The notes below the pieces were generated by a model that saw only the letters and a list, made by a program, of their open reading frames with translations, was not told where the DNA came from and searched no databases. Below, piece by piece: positions 16,382 through 25,829 of a DNA stretch of 64,000 bases. Source of the DNA: Thermoplasmata archaeon. GTDB lineage: Archaea; Thermoplasmatota; Thermoplasmata; Thermoplasmatales; Thermoplasmataceae. Numbering within the stretch: position 1 is the first letter of the stretch; the number at the start of each line of letters is the position of its first letter. Position numbers and translations under genes: made by a program. Location of the stretch: contig JAJZXP010000387.1 in the NCBI GenBank assembly GCA_021806345.1, forward strand, positions 26,708 to 90,707, given 5' to 3'.

Positions 16382-17935
16382 CTAAAGGATTGGAATGGCA
16401 AATCCATCACCCCTGGGATCTGCACCTCCCATTAAAACTCCATTTTCATTTCTTTTAATGATCTGACAGTGACCATGGGAGCTGCTCAATTGTCCAGTAA
16501 ATTTATAATCTTTGAATATCCCTAACATTTCCTTTGTCACAAGTTCAGGATCTTCAAAAATCAATTGCGATGGCTTTTCATATATACTTCCGATGAAATT
16601 TATTCTCGGGAGGTCAATGGATTCCTGCGGTGTAAATGCCTTGAGAATTAAGTTATTGATCATTGAAATGTGTATCTGGGGCTGAATATCACCCCCCATT
16701 GTTCCTATCGAAAATTCAAATTCATTTCCTCGTTCAATCATACCTGCACAAAGCGTGTGAAAAGTTCTCTTGTTTGGTTCAAGAAAATTGTGATGATTTG
16801 GATCTAGAGAAAAGTAGGAGCCTCTGTTTTGTAATGAAAATCCTGTACCTTCGGGAACTACAGTCGATCCAAATCCTGTATAATTGCTCTGTATCATAGA
16901 GATTGCTGAGCCATCTTCCAAAGCTATGGTAAAGTATGTTGTATCTCCTTCCCTTCCAGGTTTACCCTCATCGCTCTCTTCCATTTCAGCAATCCGTTGG
17001 ACGAAGTCTGAGCTCTGAAAATTATTCGGAAGCTTTAATCTCTCAGGATCACCAATAAAATGGTTTCTGAATTTGTTTCCTATCAACATAGCTTTCATCA
17101 TTTTCCAATTACTGTTTTTTTCATCATCCATTGTTTTCAGAACATTAAGCGTGAAATTTACGGTGGCTCCCTGGCTGTTTGGTTGCAATTCGTGAATTGT
17201 TCTATCTTCAAATTCTGTGCTTAATGGTTTATCGACCAATGCTTTGTGCCCTTTCATATCCTGCACGTCGATAACCACTTCGCTCTTCGCAAATGATTTT
17301 ACTAGAAAATCCGCAACATTCCCTCTGTAAAACGAATCCAGTCCCTCTTCTGATAGTCTGTTCAGCATTACTGCCAAATCTTCCTGATAAAAGATATCTC
17401 CAACCAACGGGTGATTTCCGCTACTGGAAAACGTGTTTATGAAATTTTTATCTTTAGTATGCCTGAGAGTTACCTCAATAGATTTTGCATAATTGTGTGT
17501 AACCGGAAATCCATTTTTTGCAAGTGCTATTGCAGGTTCAAGCAATTCACCCAACTCCATGGTGGCATTCCGGTATAATTCGATCCAAAGCCCTACCAGA
17601 CCAGGAACATTGATTGCTGCGAGCTTCCCCTGATATGGTATTTTGGATAAACCTTTTTTCTCATAAATTTCGGCATTGATATTTCTTGATGACTTTCCAC
17701 TGCTATTTATTGAAACTATTCCTTTATCATTTCTAAGCAATGCAAAACCATCCCCACCAAGACCACAAAGGTTGTTTTGAGTCACACTTAACACCGCGCT
17801 TGTAGCAATGGCTGCATCACAGATATTTCCGCCTCGCTCTATTATCTTGACTCCTGCTAATGATGCCTGTAAGCTAGAAGTTGAAACAATCCCCTTTTGG
17901 GACATTGCGTCTGGTCTAGTTCTATTCATTTTCAA
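16382..17935 (-). CDS. Gamma-glutamyltransferase family protein
   Basis: Ntn-hydrolase that autocleaves and transfers or hydrolyses gamma-glutamyl groups; 517 residues. The large-subunit landmark GGNICDAAIATSAVLSV and NNLCGLGGDGF are present. The cleavage/nucleophile site is EGDTTYFTIALEDG, with Thr after the GDT turn. The small-subunit motif NYTGFGSTVVPEGTGFSLQNRG is complete. No signal peptide, so cytosolic. The start overlaps the M24 peptidase stop (four bases), so these form a peptide- or glutathione-like degradation operon. Glutathione is not usual in archaea, so the real substrate is likely another gamma-glutamyl compound; cephalosporin-acylase-like members share these motifs. Confidence 0.88.
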   Translation of the reverse strand: MKMNRTRPDAMSQKGIVSTSSLQASLAGVKIIERGGNICDAAIATSAVLSVTQNNLCGLGGDGFALLRNDKGIVSINSSGKSSRNINAEIYEKKGLSKIPYQGKLAAINVPGLVGLWIELYRNATMELGELLEPAIALAKNGFPVTHNYAKSIEVTLRHTKDKNFINTFSSSGNHPLVGDIFYQEDLAVMLNRLSEEGLDSFYRGNVADFLVKSFAKSEVVIDVQDMKGHKALVDKPLSTEFEDRTIHELQPNSQGATVNFTLNVLKTMDDEKNSNWKMMKAMLIGNKFRNHFIGDPERLKLPNNFQSSDFVQRIAEMEESDEGKPGREGDTTYFTIALEDGSAISMIQSNYTGFGSTVVPEGTGFSLQNRGSYFSLDPNHHNFLEPNKRTFHTLCAGMIERGNEFEFSIGTMGGDIQPQIHISMINNLILKAFTPQESIDLPRINFIGSIYEKPSQLIFEDPELVTKEMLGIFKDYKFTGQLSSSHGHCQIIKRNENGVLMGGADPRGDGFAIPIL

Positions 17936-19011
17936 ATTTCTCTCAACTCCCTGGTTGCGCCCTTTGAAATAACTTCACAGCCATCCTTTTCCACAACAAC
18001 ATCATCCTCAATTCTCACTCCAAGATTTCCAGGAAGATAAATTCCAGGCTCATTTGTTACAACCATGTTGGCCTTTAATGGAAAATCAAGTGTTGAAGAT
18101 AGGGCTGGGTGATCGTGAACCTCAAGTCCAATCCCGTGCCCTAGAGAATGAATAAACCTACCTTTGTACTTTGTTGAGTCAATCACGGTTCTGGCTTTAA
18201 TATCAACATCCTTTCCGTTTGCTCCTTCCTTAATGAGTTTCATGGAATCTTCCTGTGCCTTATATACTGTGGAATAAACCTCTTTCAGCTCTTCTGTCCC
18301 CTTTCCAAAAGATACTGTTCTTGTAACATCAGAACAGTAACCGTTGTATTCTGCTCCATAATCGATCAAAACTCCATCTCCTAACTTCAGCTTCCTCATT
18401 CCTGGGGAATAGTGGGGCTGGGATGCATTTTCACCGAAAGCAACAATTGTTGAAAAGGACGGGCCATCTGCTCCATTATTCATCATTTCGTAAACAACTA
18501 ATGCAGCAACTTCCTTTTCAGTCATTCCTTCCTTTAGCTTTTCGAAAACTGGTTCTATGGAATCGCTTGCAATTTTTGCCGCTTCCCTAAGATATTTCAA
18601 CTCTTTTGAATTCTTCGTTATCCTTGCTTCTTTTAGGGAAACAGAGACGTCAACGAAATCCTTGTCAGGAATAATTCTCAGTAGATTCTTGTAATTTTCA
18701 AGTGTAAGGGATGAATAGTTCAATCCCACGGTGTTAAAACTCAACAGATCATTCTTAAGCATTTCTTCATAATTTTTCCTGCTTTTGAATATCTTAACGT
18801 CGAGTCCTGTACTTCTTGCTGTTTCCTCCTCCAATATAGAAGTGTAAATAGTTGCTTTTTTCGGGGTTGCTATTATGAAAGAACCTTCAAAGAGACCTCC
18901 ACTACTTTTGGTAATATATTGAAAAGACTTATCCAGTGCGCCTTCTCCTCCGTTTACAATTAATATTGCCTCGCTTTCCCTGGCAAAATTGAATATGTTG
19001 GTGAAATCCAT
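17932..19011 (-). CDS. M24 family Xaa-Pro dipeptidase (second copy)
   Basis: Second proline peptidase, 359 residues, same domain plan as the protein at 10791-11885 but clearly diverged. Metal ligands: IDYGAEYNGYCSDVTRTV (two Asp), HSLGHGIGLEVHDHP (His), VTNEPGIYLPG (Glu), GVRIEDDV (Glu). The auxiliary His is in QPHYSPGM. First gene of a two-gene operon with gamma-glutamyltransferase. ArcS lies divergently upstream with about 80 bases between. Confidence 0.93.
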   Translation of the reverse strand: MDFTNIFNFARESEAILIVNGGEGALDKSFQYITKSSGGLFEGSFIIATPKKATIYTSILEEETARSTGLDVKIFKSRKNYEEMLKNDLLSFNTVGLNYSSLTLENYKNLLRIIPDKDFVDVSVSLKEARITKNSKELKYLREAAKIASDSIEPVFEKLKEGMTEKEVAALVVYEMMNNGADGPSFSTIVAFGENASQPHYSPGMRKLKLGDGVLIDYGAEYNGYCSDVTRTVSFGKGTEELKEVYSTVYKAQEDSMKLIKEGANGKDVDIKARTVIDSTKYKGRFIHSLGHGIGLEVHDHPALSSTLDFPLKANMVVTNEPGIYLPGNLGVRIEDDVVVEKDGCEVISKGATRELREI

Positions 19012-19090
19012 AGATTCCCATGATTCCTATGTATTTATACATTGATAAATAATGAAAATAAAGGTACGTGGAATTTAAAGATTTAATTCA

Positions 19091-20671
19091 ATGGCAGAAT
19101 ACCTCCCTGTGATAAAGTCTCAAACATTTTTCGGTTCGGCAAGAACTGGAATTATTCAACTGAACGATCAGGAAATATCTTTTCCAGCATTAATAGAACC
19201 TGGGATTTTTAATTTTGCCGATGGAACTTTTAAACTCTTCAATGAGAAATTTGAACCAAGAACAGAAGAGTTAAGGGGTAGGCAATTAAACATATTTGAA
19301 AGTGAAAACTTCTTTGTTCCTTCAGTTGATCCCTCCATCATCTTAAGAAGTAAAAGAATGACCTCTGCGATTATGGAATTAAAGTCAAAACTGGGATACG
19401 AAAAACTGCTTTATGTTCCAGGTATTTCTGATCCCTATATTGTACCCCAACTTTACCTTCTTGGGATGGATATATTCGACACAATTCAGGCTAGCATGGA
19501 GGGCCAAAAAGGGATTGAGTATTCCATGATGGGGAGGCTCCACACACAGAGCAATTCTGTTGAATCAAACAAAGGATTTTTAAGGGAAATTCTAAAGCTT
19601 TTGTCGCTGGGCACCTCAGGGTTAACACTTATGGAACTAGTGGAAAGGTGGAATATAAGTCCAAAGGGAAATGAAGTTGTGAGGAGAATATATTCTGATT
19701 TCTACGGGGATTTCGAAAAAAGTTATCCGAGGTTTGCAAATTCAGTTCTGGCAAGCAGTACAATATCGTCAGGAAGGCCAGAAATTCAGAGATTTAATTC
19801 ATACATAACAGGAGAATATAGAAAACCGTCTGAACCCTCAATTGCCCTATTCATTCCGTGTTCTGCCAGAAAACCTTATTCCACTTCAAAATCCCACATT
19901 GCACTTTCCAATGCCTTAGGTTCCCTAAAGAAGAATGTTCATGAAATTATCCTTACATCCCCTCTTTCAATAGTGCCTAGAGAACTGGAGGAAGTATATC
20001 CTGCGGGTTTTTATGATATTTCAGTAATAGGTGAGTGGTATGAGGATGAAAAAAAGGCACTGAAAGTTTCTATTGATGAATTCTTGGCAAACAACAGTTA
20101 TAAAGAAAAAATTTTCTTCCTGCACAAGGATATGGAATTTATAGAAGAAACACTTCCCAAGGGAGCAAGATTTATAGAATGGAAAAGAAATGTACCCGAT
20201 CCGTTTGAGGAACTTCTCAAAGTATTAAGGGAACTTGCCATGCAACAGGCTGTTAAAAGGGACTTCGCAAAGGAGAAATTAAAGGCAATGGCAATTTATC
20301 AATTTGGGAGCTGGATTAAACCCTATTTGGAGGAATTGAAAGTCACCAGAATGTTCAACCAGCTAATGCTGACTGGTACAGGAGGCAATCCATTCTTTAT
20401 TTTCAATCCCGAACTCGGTAAAATGACCATTCATCGTAATGCGGCAAATCTGTTCCTGGACAACAATAGGTATCTGATAGAAATCGACGATTTTAAGCCA
20501 ACTGCTAACATTTACGCAATGGGAATTAAGAACTGCTCCAAAGATATAAGGCAGGAGGATGAGATTGTGATTCACCACGGTGGCGAAATCAGGGGAACCG
20601 GAATCTCAAAAATGAGTTGGGAAATAATGATAAAAAGTAGAAAAGGAATAGCAGTAAAAGTCAGAGGTTAA
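19091..20671 (+). CDS. arcS: Archaeosine synthase ArcS (TgtA2)
   Basis: Converts preQ0 at position 15 of archaeal tRNA to archaeosine. 526 residues. A TGT-like but non-catalytic N-terminal half (to about 230) lacks the intact TGT catalytic core. The ArcS-specific signature PCSARKPYSTSKSH lies at residues 256-269. A PUA domain is at the C-terminus (about 450-526), containing HRNAANLFLDN and GDxI-like EDEIVIHHGGEIRGTG. QueE, needed to make preQ0, is in the same window at 37403-38032, so the pathway is represented twice here. Confidence 0.92.
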   Translation: MAEYLPVIKSQTFFGSARTGIIQLNDQEISFPALIEPGIFNFADGTFKLFNEKFEPRTEELRGRQLNIFESENFFVPSVDPSIILRSKRMTSAIMELKSKLGYEKLLYVPGISDPYIVPQLYLLGMDIFDTIQASMEGQKGIEYSMMGRLHTQSNSVESNKGFLREILKLLSLGTSGLTLMELVERWNISPKGNEVVRRIYSDFYGDFEKSYPRFANSVLASSTISSGRPEIQRFNSYITGEYRKPSEPSIALFIPCSARKPYSTSKSHIALSNALGSLKKNVHEIILTSPLSIVPRELEEVYPAGFYDISVIGEWYEDEKKALKVSIDEFLANNSYKEKIFFLHKDMEFIEETLPKGARFIEWKRNVPDPFEELLKVLRELAMQQAVKRDFAKEKLKAMAIYQFGSWIKPYLEELKVTRMFNQLMLTGTGGNPFFIFNPELGKMTIHRNAANLFLDNNRYLIEIDDFKPTANIYAMGIKNCSKDIRQEDEIVIHHGGEIRGTGISKMSWEIMIKSRKGIAVKVRG

Positions 20672-20730
20672 AAGAAATAAAAACATGGTCTTTTGTTAAT
20701 AATTTTAAGCAAAAATCTTAACAAATCTTA

Positions 20731-20741
20731 TACATAAATTT
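20731..20741 (+). promoter_or_regulatory. TATA box for the MoxR/surface-protein operon
   Basis: ACATAAATTTA ends about 27 bases upstream of the ATG at 20768. It is the only promoter-like box I see before six genes that abut or overlap. Confidence 0.4.
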
Positions 20742-20767
20742 AATTACTAAAATCGTTTAATCCTACT

Positions 20768-23700
20768 ATGGTCGAGGTTAATGCCAAATTCATTGTTGCT
20801 TTGGTTGTGGCGGCAGTGTTAATTGGCGCAGGTTTCTCGGTCTTCCACGAGACATATAACGCTCAACCTTATACGGAGATCAAACTTCCTCAAATTTTTT
20901 TGAACGAAAAACAAATGTTAGCATTTAGCAGGGATGGCTCATCATTTAGCCTGCTAAACAGGTCAAATATTTTGCTAAACGGCCACGTCACTCTTTCCAG
21001 TGGAGCTAATTATAATGGTGAGATATATATATTCGATTTCCCCTGGGTAGTTCCAGTAAAAGTTCAGAATGGTTATTATGAAGTTACCCTGTTACATTTC
21101 GGTTCGTACACCATAGGATATAAGGCCAGCGGATATCACAGGGCATTCACGAAGTTTTCTATACTTAGCGGCTCCAGCATTACAGAAAACGTAGCTATAC
21201 AGACAGAAGGATCGTATCAGGTAAATGGAGACACACAAAATATCACAAAATCTCCGGTTCAAAACGTTAATCTAACATTTGTTTCCTTTTTTGGGTTCTT
21301 TAACGCATCAAGTAATGGAAAAGGAAAATTCAGTACAAAGCTACAAAACGGAACTTACCTGTCCATCACAATTAAAAGAAATTATAATCTGACTCCCAAG
21401 CCTAAGTTCTTCAACGTTTCAGCTGGTAATTTAAACAATTTAGTTTTGACCATGAAAAGAACTAGTAATGCAACGTATCCAGTATCCGGAAGAGTACAAA
21501 ATGATCTTGGTGTACCTCTAGCTGGGGTAAAAGTGTTCGATGCGGGTCAAAACACCACCAAAACTAGCTCGAAAAATTTAAGCTCTAACTATGTCCTAAC
21601 CAACAACCTGGGGCTTTACACAATCTGTGTTCCAGCAGGAATAAATGTGTTAGGATTTGTTCACAATGGATATATTGCTGCACACTCACAACCAATAGAT
21701 GTATTTAGAAACATAAGCAATGTCAATCAAAATTTAACCGTCATAGATCCATTCGTGCAGCTTGGAATTAACGCGAATAACACGGGATTAAAGTTCCTTC
21801 CCACGTTCATGGATTCACAGGTAAACTCCAGAATCACCGGTAACAACTCAATTCCACTCTTTGCATCATATAATCCATTGAGTTCACTCTCACTGTCACT
21901 CAACAACAAGTTTTATTCCCCCAATAAGGTAAACGAAGGATCATTCTTACCCAACTTCACAACCGTAATTGTTGGGAGTTTCAACGGAACAATATACCAC
22001 ACTTCAGTCACAACCAATGCATTGGGATTGGCAAAGCTCCCCGTACTATTCTCAGGAGTCTATAATCTGGCCGTGTATGTTCCAGGATTCAACTGGATAC
22101 CGTATAATGTTACAACTCAAACCAATTTAATAAGTGCAGTCTATTCAGTTTATCTAGAACCACTTCCAGGACAATATTTCCAGTTTAGCGGCAACACCCT
22201 TAACGGAGTGGACCTTGCGGTTCTTGCGTACCCAAACATAACTCTACTTGAAAATGGATTGGTTGTTAATGCTTCACTGGAGAACTCTCAAACCGGCTCA
22301 TTTAGTTTCAAATACTTTGTGGACACTTCACAAATTTATTCGATCAAACTCGGAATCAGCGTTCAACAGGTTGGATTCCAGAATCAGACGATATCCAAAG
22401 TAGTGGCCAGCACCTCTCCTTCAAACTTAGTTGGCATCGTCCTAAAGGCAAATCCAGTCTTCAGCATTGGACAAGGATTTAATGAGACATCCAAGCCAAC
22501 TCCAGGACTGGATCAGAAAAATCTATCACAATTCGCCAACGCGATTTCTTCGGATAAGTTCAACAAGGGAAACGAAAGTATTAGCCTTTCAGAGGTAGTA
22601 AATCAAACTCTTCCCATTCAAAATTATGTAGTTTTGAGTCAGGTAAATGGAGTTATATACAGCAAAGTATTGAATAATTTTGGAAAAAATGCGTTTGTGA
22701 ACACAACATTTTCTACAAATTTTAACCTTACAACAGTAAATCAATACTATCTGGATAAAAATGTAAATTCCAGCAATTCACGGAAGCAATCCATGATAAT
22801 TCACGCAAAAGAGAGAAATTTAAAATACGACTTTCTTAATTTGACAGATCTCCTTTATCAAAAGGCAGATTCTCTCTATTCCACAAGCTACGGGGTCAAT
22901 CTGAATGTATCACCATCTGCAAGTGCCCTCGTGAATAGCAATTCGGCATACAGCGTAAATTATCACTCATCTAAAGCATTAAGAAATGATGCCCAGGTGG
23001 AGTTTCTGTTGTCGAATGGAATATACAACTTTACATACAACAGCAATGGCTTTATTGCTAACAGTACATCTATCTACAACAATGTGGGGAGAAATAGTTT
23101 TAGCATGAATCTAAGTCAATATGGTGTTTTAACACTGATAAAATCTAATGTAAATTTTGATTATACTAATACGCTCAAATCCAAAACAATATCCACAGTT
23201 AATTACACTTTAGGAGGCTTACAAAAGTACAACACAACCACAAGTAAGAATTATTCAATAAATACGCCCGCAATTATATCCACGCGCTTGAGTTACTACA
23301 TAAGCACAGTTCTGTCTGTTGATCGAGTTACCTTTTACTCCAATTCTTCTACTGTAACATCGAGCGAACCTATGGATACACAATTCTTAAATATTTCATC
23401 TACCACAATATCAAGCATTCTTGAGCAAACTCCATATCAGCAAAATCCGACAAAGTATCAATTATACAATAACTCAATAAATCTTAAGGGATTATCTGGC
23501 TTCATAACCAACATGACCATATACTCAGGAAGTTCAAAGGGATTCGTAAATGGCTTTAATTTATCCACCGGCACAATTGGTTATTTAAACAACAAAGTTT
23601 TATTTAAAACAGAGAGTGCAGGTGACAGTAATTTAACCAATAATCTTAAATTCATAGCTGGAAATAACTATAAGGTAGATATCAACCTCGGGCAGGTGCA

Positions 23701-23785
23701 AACTAATTTGGCTTCAAATGGAGAGTATTTAATGTATATGGGGGTCGTCAGCGTGGTGTTGAATCAAAAAGTGGGGGGTGAATAA
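20768..23785 (+). CDS. Large membrane-anchored, sequon-rich surface protein (1005 aa)
   Basis: No named family for the whole protein. Residues about 6-25 (FIVALVVAAVLIGAGFSVF) are an uncleaved anchor or signal; there is no second membrane segment, so the rest is outside the cell. It is very rich in Asn, Ser, Thr and Tyr, with roughly 40 N-x-S/T sites by eye, implying heavy N-glycosylation. Two or more carboxypeptidase-regulatory-like beta-sandwich repeats are visible: around residues 70-130 (ending GSYTIGYKASGYH), around 155-235, and around 237-330 (YPVSGRVQNDLGVPLAGVKV, then NNLGLYTICVPAG). The second half has no domain I recognise. It is the first gene of a six-gene operon with MoxR and DUF58 proteins. 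Confidence 0.8.
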   Translation: MVEVNAKFIVALVVAAVLIGAGFSVFHETYNAQPYTEIKLPQIFLNEKQMLAFSRDGSSFSLLNRSNILLNGHVTLSSGANYNGEIYIFDFPWVVPVKVQNGYYEVTLLHFGSYTIGYKASGYHRAFTKFSILSGSSITENVAIQTEGSYQVNGDTQNITKSPVQNVNLTFVSFFGFFNASSNGKGKFSTKLQNGTYLSITIKRNYNLTPKPKFFNVSAGNLNNLVLTMKRTSNATYPVSGRVQNDLGVPLAGVKVFDAGQNTTKTSSKNLSSNYVLTNNLGLYTICVPAGINVLGFVHNGYIAAHSQPIDVFRNISNVNQNLTVIDPFVQLGINANNTGLKFLPTFMDSQVNSRITGNNSIPLFASYNPLSSLSLSLNNKFYSPNKVNEGSFLPNFTTVIVGSFNGTIYHTSVTTNALGLAKLPVLFSGVYNLAVYVPGFNWIPYNVTTQTNLISAVYSVYLEPLPGQYFQFSGNTLNGVDLAVLAYPNITLLENGLVVNASLENSQTGSFSFKYFVDTSQIYSIKLGISVQQVGFQNQTISKVVASTSPSNLVGIVLKANPVFSIGQGFNETSKPTPGLDQKNLSQFANAISSDKFNKGNESISLSEVVNQTLPIQNYVVLSQVNGVIYSKVLNNFGKNAFVNTTFSTNFNLTTVNQYYLDKNVNSSNSRKQSMIIHAKERNLKYDFLNLTDLLYQKADSLYSTSYGVNLNVSPSASALVNSNSAYSVNYHSSKALRNDAQVEFLLSNGIYNFTYNSNGFIANSTSIYNNVGRNSFSMNLSQYGVLTLIKSNVNFDYTNTLKSKTISTVNYTLGGLQKYNTTTSKNYSINTPAIISTRLSYYISTVLSVDRVTFYSNSSTVTSSEPMDTQFLNISSTTISSILEQTPYQQNPTKYQLYNNSINLKGLSGFITNMTIYSGSSKGFVNGFNLSTGTIGYLNNKVLFKTESAGDSNLTNNLKFIAGNNYKVDINLGQVQTNLASNGEYLMYMGVVSVVLNQKVGGE

Positions 23786-24355
23786 ATGGAAAATGGTGGA
23801 AATGATCAGGAAACAATGAATGAAATACAAGCATTGCTCAGTGGAGAAAAAAAGAAGAAAAAAGCTGGTTTTTTTAGCAGAAAAAAGAGACCCGTTAAGG
23901 AAGAGACTAAAATAAGGGTTAAAACCATAATGGATATTCCGCCCCTGGTTAATGCAAGGAGAAACATAGGGAATAACGACATTGCAAAGGCGGCAACGGA
24001 TGCTAAGAGAGATGCGCAGAAAGATATTGAGAAATATTTTCAAATTTCCTTAAGTGGAAATCTTCCACTGATGGCAGCAATCATAAATCAATTGGAAAAT
24101 CAGAAGATAGACATCAGTTCGGAGGCGTTAGTTGATAATGACGTCCTCGTTAAAGATGTTCAGAAAAGTGCTAAAGGTCCAGACGACAGTACGATGGTAA
24201 TGACTCTCAGGAAATTTTCGTCGTTCCTTTCTGAAATTTACCTCCCAACAATTTACTCACAGGCACCTGAGATAGACGGACAGAAACTACTTTCGCTCAT
24301 AACGGATGTGTACAATTACATGGACGTCAAAAAATTATATTATATAGATGAGTAG
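23786..24355 (+). CDS. Charged cytosolic protein of the MoxR operon (189 aa)
   Basis: Unrecognised. An N-terminal acidic stretch is followed by a lysine-rich cluster (GEKKKKKAGFFSRKKRPVKEE, residues about 31-50), then a helical region (DIAKAATDAKRDAQKDIEKYF) and an alpha-helical C-terminal half ending YYIDE. No signal peptide or membrane segment. The start ATG directly follows the stop of the surface protein and is preceded by a GGTGA site at 23777-23781. The basic patch could touch membrane lipid or the cytoplasmic face of the anchor. Role unknown; probably an adaptor between the surface protein and the MoxR ATPase (inference from position). Confidence 0.65.
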   Translation: MENGGNDQETMNEIQALLSGEKKKKKAGFFSRKKRPVKEETKIRVKTIMDIPPLVNARRNIGNNDIAKAATDAKRDAQKDIEKYFQISLSGNLPLMAAIINQLENQKIDISSEALVDNDVLVKDVQKSAKGPDDSTMVMTLRKFSSFLSEIYLPTIYSQAPEIDGQKLLSLITDVYNYMDVKKLYYIDE

Positions 24356-24363
24356 GTATAATT

Positions 24364-24867
24364 ATGATTGAATTGTACAGTTTGGGTCTTAGTCCTCCGA
24401 ATATTTCAATGGGAGCTCTAATTTCTGAAATTCAGAGCAATCCCTACAGCATGTTCATTTTTCTGGTTCCCATGATTGCTCTGGTCGCTTACGTATTAAA
24501 GCTGAAAATCGGAAGTTTTAGAACTAAGGTCACATCAAATCCAACACTTGTACAGGAAAAGGAAAAGTTTGAACTCCCAAGAGATACAATAAATTTGGAG
24601 ATGAGTTTTGTGGAAAATAATGATTATGATCATTTTGAAAGTATGCTTGAAGAAAAATCGAAGGCTATGTTAAATTATACAAAATTGCTTGTTAAAATTG
24701 CCAGGAGATATAGAAGGATAAAGTATAGGGCAAATCTGACCGCAAGTGAAAATAAGAAGAAAAAATTGAATAGCATGCTCAAGAGTGAGATGGAAGAGAT
24801 GATTAACTTATTTGGTCAAATGGAATCAATTAAAATGGGATTATCCGCTAAAAAGGGTGAGAAATAA
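24364..24867 (+). CDS. Single-span membrane protein of the MoxR operon (167 aa)
   Basis: Unrecognised. An extracellular N-terminal stub of about 28 residues, one membrane helix (MFIFLVPMIALVAYVLKL, residues about 33-50), then a charged cytosolic part with a long basic helix (LLVKIARRYRRIKYRANL) and a coiled-coil-like end (KLNSMLKSEMEEMINLFGQ). The layout is reminiscent of the C-terminal cytosolic tail of DUF4129 proteins that accompany MoxR/DUF58 clusters, but I cannot show homology. Its stop overlaps the MoxR ATG by one base. Confidence 0.65.
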   Translation: MIELYSLGLSPPNISMGALISEIQSNPYSMFIFLVPMIALVAYVLKLKIGSFRTKVTSNPTLVQEKEKFELPRDTINLEMSFVENNDYDHFESMLEEKSKAMLNYTKLLVKIARRYRRIKYRANLTASENKKKKLNSMLKSEMEEMINLFGQMESIKMGLSAKKGEK

Positions 24868-25829
24868 TGGCGTCATTGACAGCGAACGAATTGCAAGATG
24901 TAAAAAACACGATAGATGAAATATGTGAAGACATAGAAAAAAAAGTTGTTGGCTCAAAGGAAATGGTCAAACTTATGACTATAGCTCTAGTGAGCAATAA
25001 TCATGTATTAATGGAAGGGGTACCTGGATTAGCTAAAACAATGTTAGCAGCTGAATTTGCAACTCATCTTAAGATGCAATTCAAGAGAATTCAGTTTACG
25101 CCAGATATGCTGCCATCCGACGTGTCGGGAAATATCATATTTAATCTAGAGACAAGAAAATTTGAGTTTCGAGAGGGTCCAGTGTTTACAAATATTCTAC
25201 TGGCGGACGAGATTAACAGAACCCCTGCGAAAGTACAGTCTGCCCTTCTGGAAACAATGGAAGAAAAGCAGGTATCAGTGGGAGGTGAAACTCGAAAATT
25301 GCCCGTACCATTTATGGCGATCGCAACTCAGAATCCCATAGAGCAGGAAGGGACTTTCCCTGTGGCTGAAGCCCTTATGGATAGGTTTTTGTTTAGACTG
25401 ATCCTGAAGTATCCAGACAGGAAATCCGAAATCAACATTCTCAACAGGGATATCAATAACAAACCCCCATCTAAAACTCTGGACACAAAATCCATACTGG
25501 CCATGAGAAATCAAGTGGATTCTGTTTACGTGGCACAAAACATAAAGGAATACATGGTTGATATCATGAGGAAAACCAGGGAAAGCAAGAAAATATATGT
25601 TGGGGCAAGCCCAAGAACAACATCCAAGCTCCTAACAGCTTCAAAGTCCTGCGCACTGGTTCACGGAAGATCCTACGTTCTGCCTGAGGATGTGTATTAT
25701 ATTATGAAGCCAATGTTGAACCACAGATTAATCCTGAGACCAGAGGCTATGATGGACGAAACGGATCAGGGAAGTGACGTCGCATTCAAGGTAATCGACG
25801 AAGTGCTATCCGAGGTGCACGCACCCTAA
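24867..25829 (+). CDS. MoxR-family AAA+ ATPase
   Basis: Chaperone-like AAA+ ATPase, 320 residues. Walker A EGVPGLAKTML (residues about 50-60), Walker B LLADEINRTPAKVQSALLE, then the insertion MEEKQVSVGG, sensor 1 IATQNPIEQEGTFPVAEAL, and an arginine-finger region DRFLFRL. The C-terminal lid contains GASPRTTSKLL with sensor 2 Arg. A GGTGAG site precedes the ATG. It is directly followed (one-base overlap) by a DUF58 gene, the standard MoxR partner; such pairs are linked to maturation or metal loading of membrane and secreted proteins, here presumably the surface protein or the membrane subunits. Confidence 0.95.
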   Translation: MASLTANELQDVKNTIDEICEDIEKKVVGSKEMVKLMTIALVSNNHVLMEGVPGLAKTMLAAEFATHLKMQFKRIQFTPDMLPSDVSGNIIFNLETRKFEFREGPVFTNILLADEINRTPAKVQSALLETMEEKQVSVGGETRKLPVPFMAIATQNPIEQEGTFPVAEALMDRFLFRLILKYPDRKSEINILNRDINNKPPSKTLDTKSILAMRNQVDSVYVAQNIKEYMVDIMRKTRESKKIYVGASPRTTSKLLTASKSCALVHGRSYVLPEDVYYIMKPMLNHRLILRPEAMMDETDQGSDVAFKVIDEVLSEVHAP

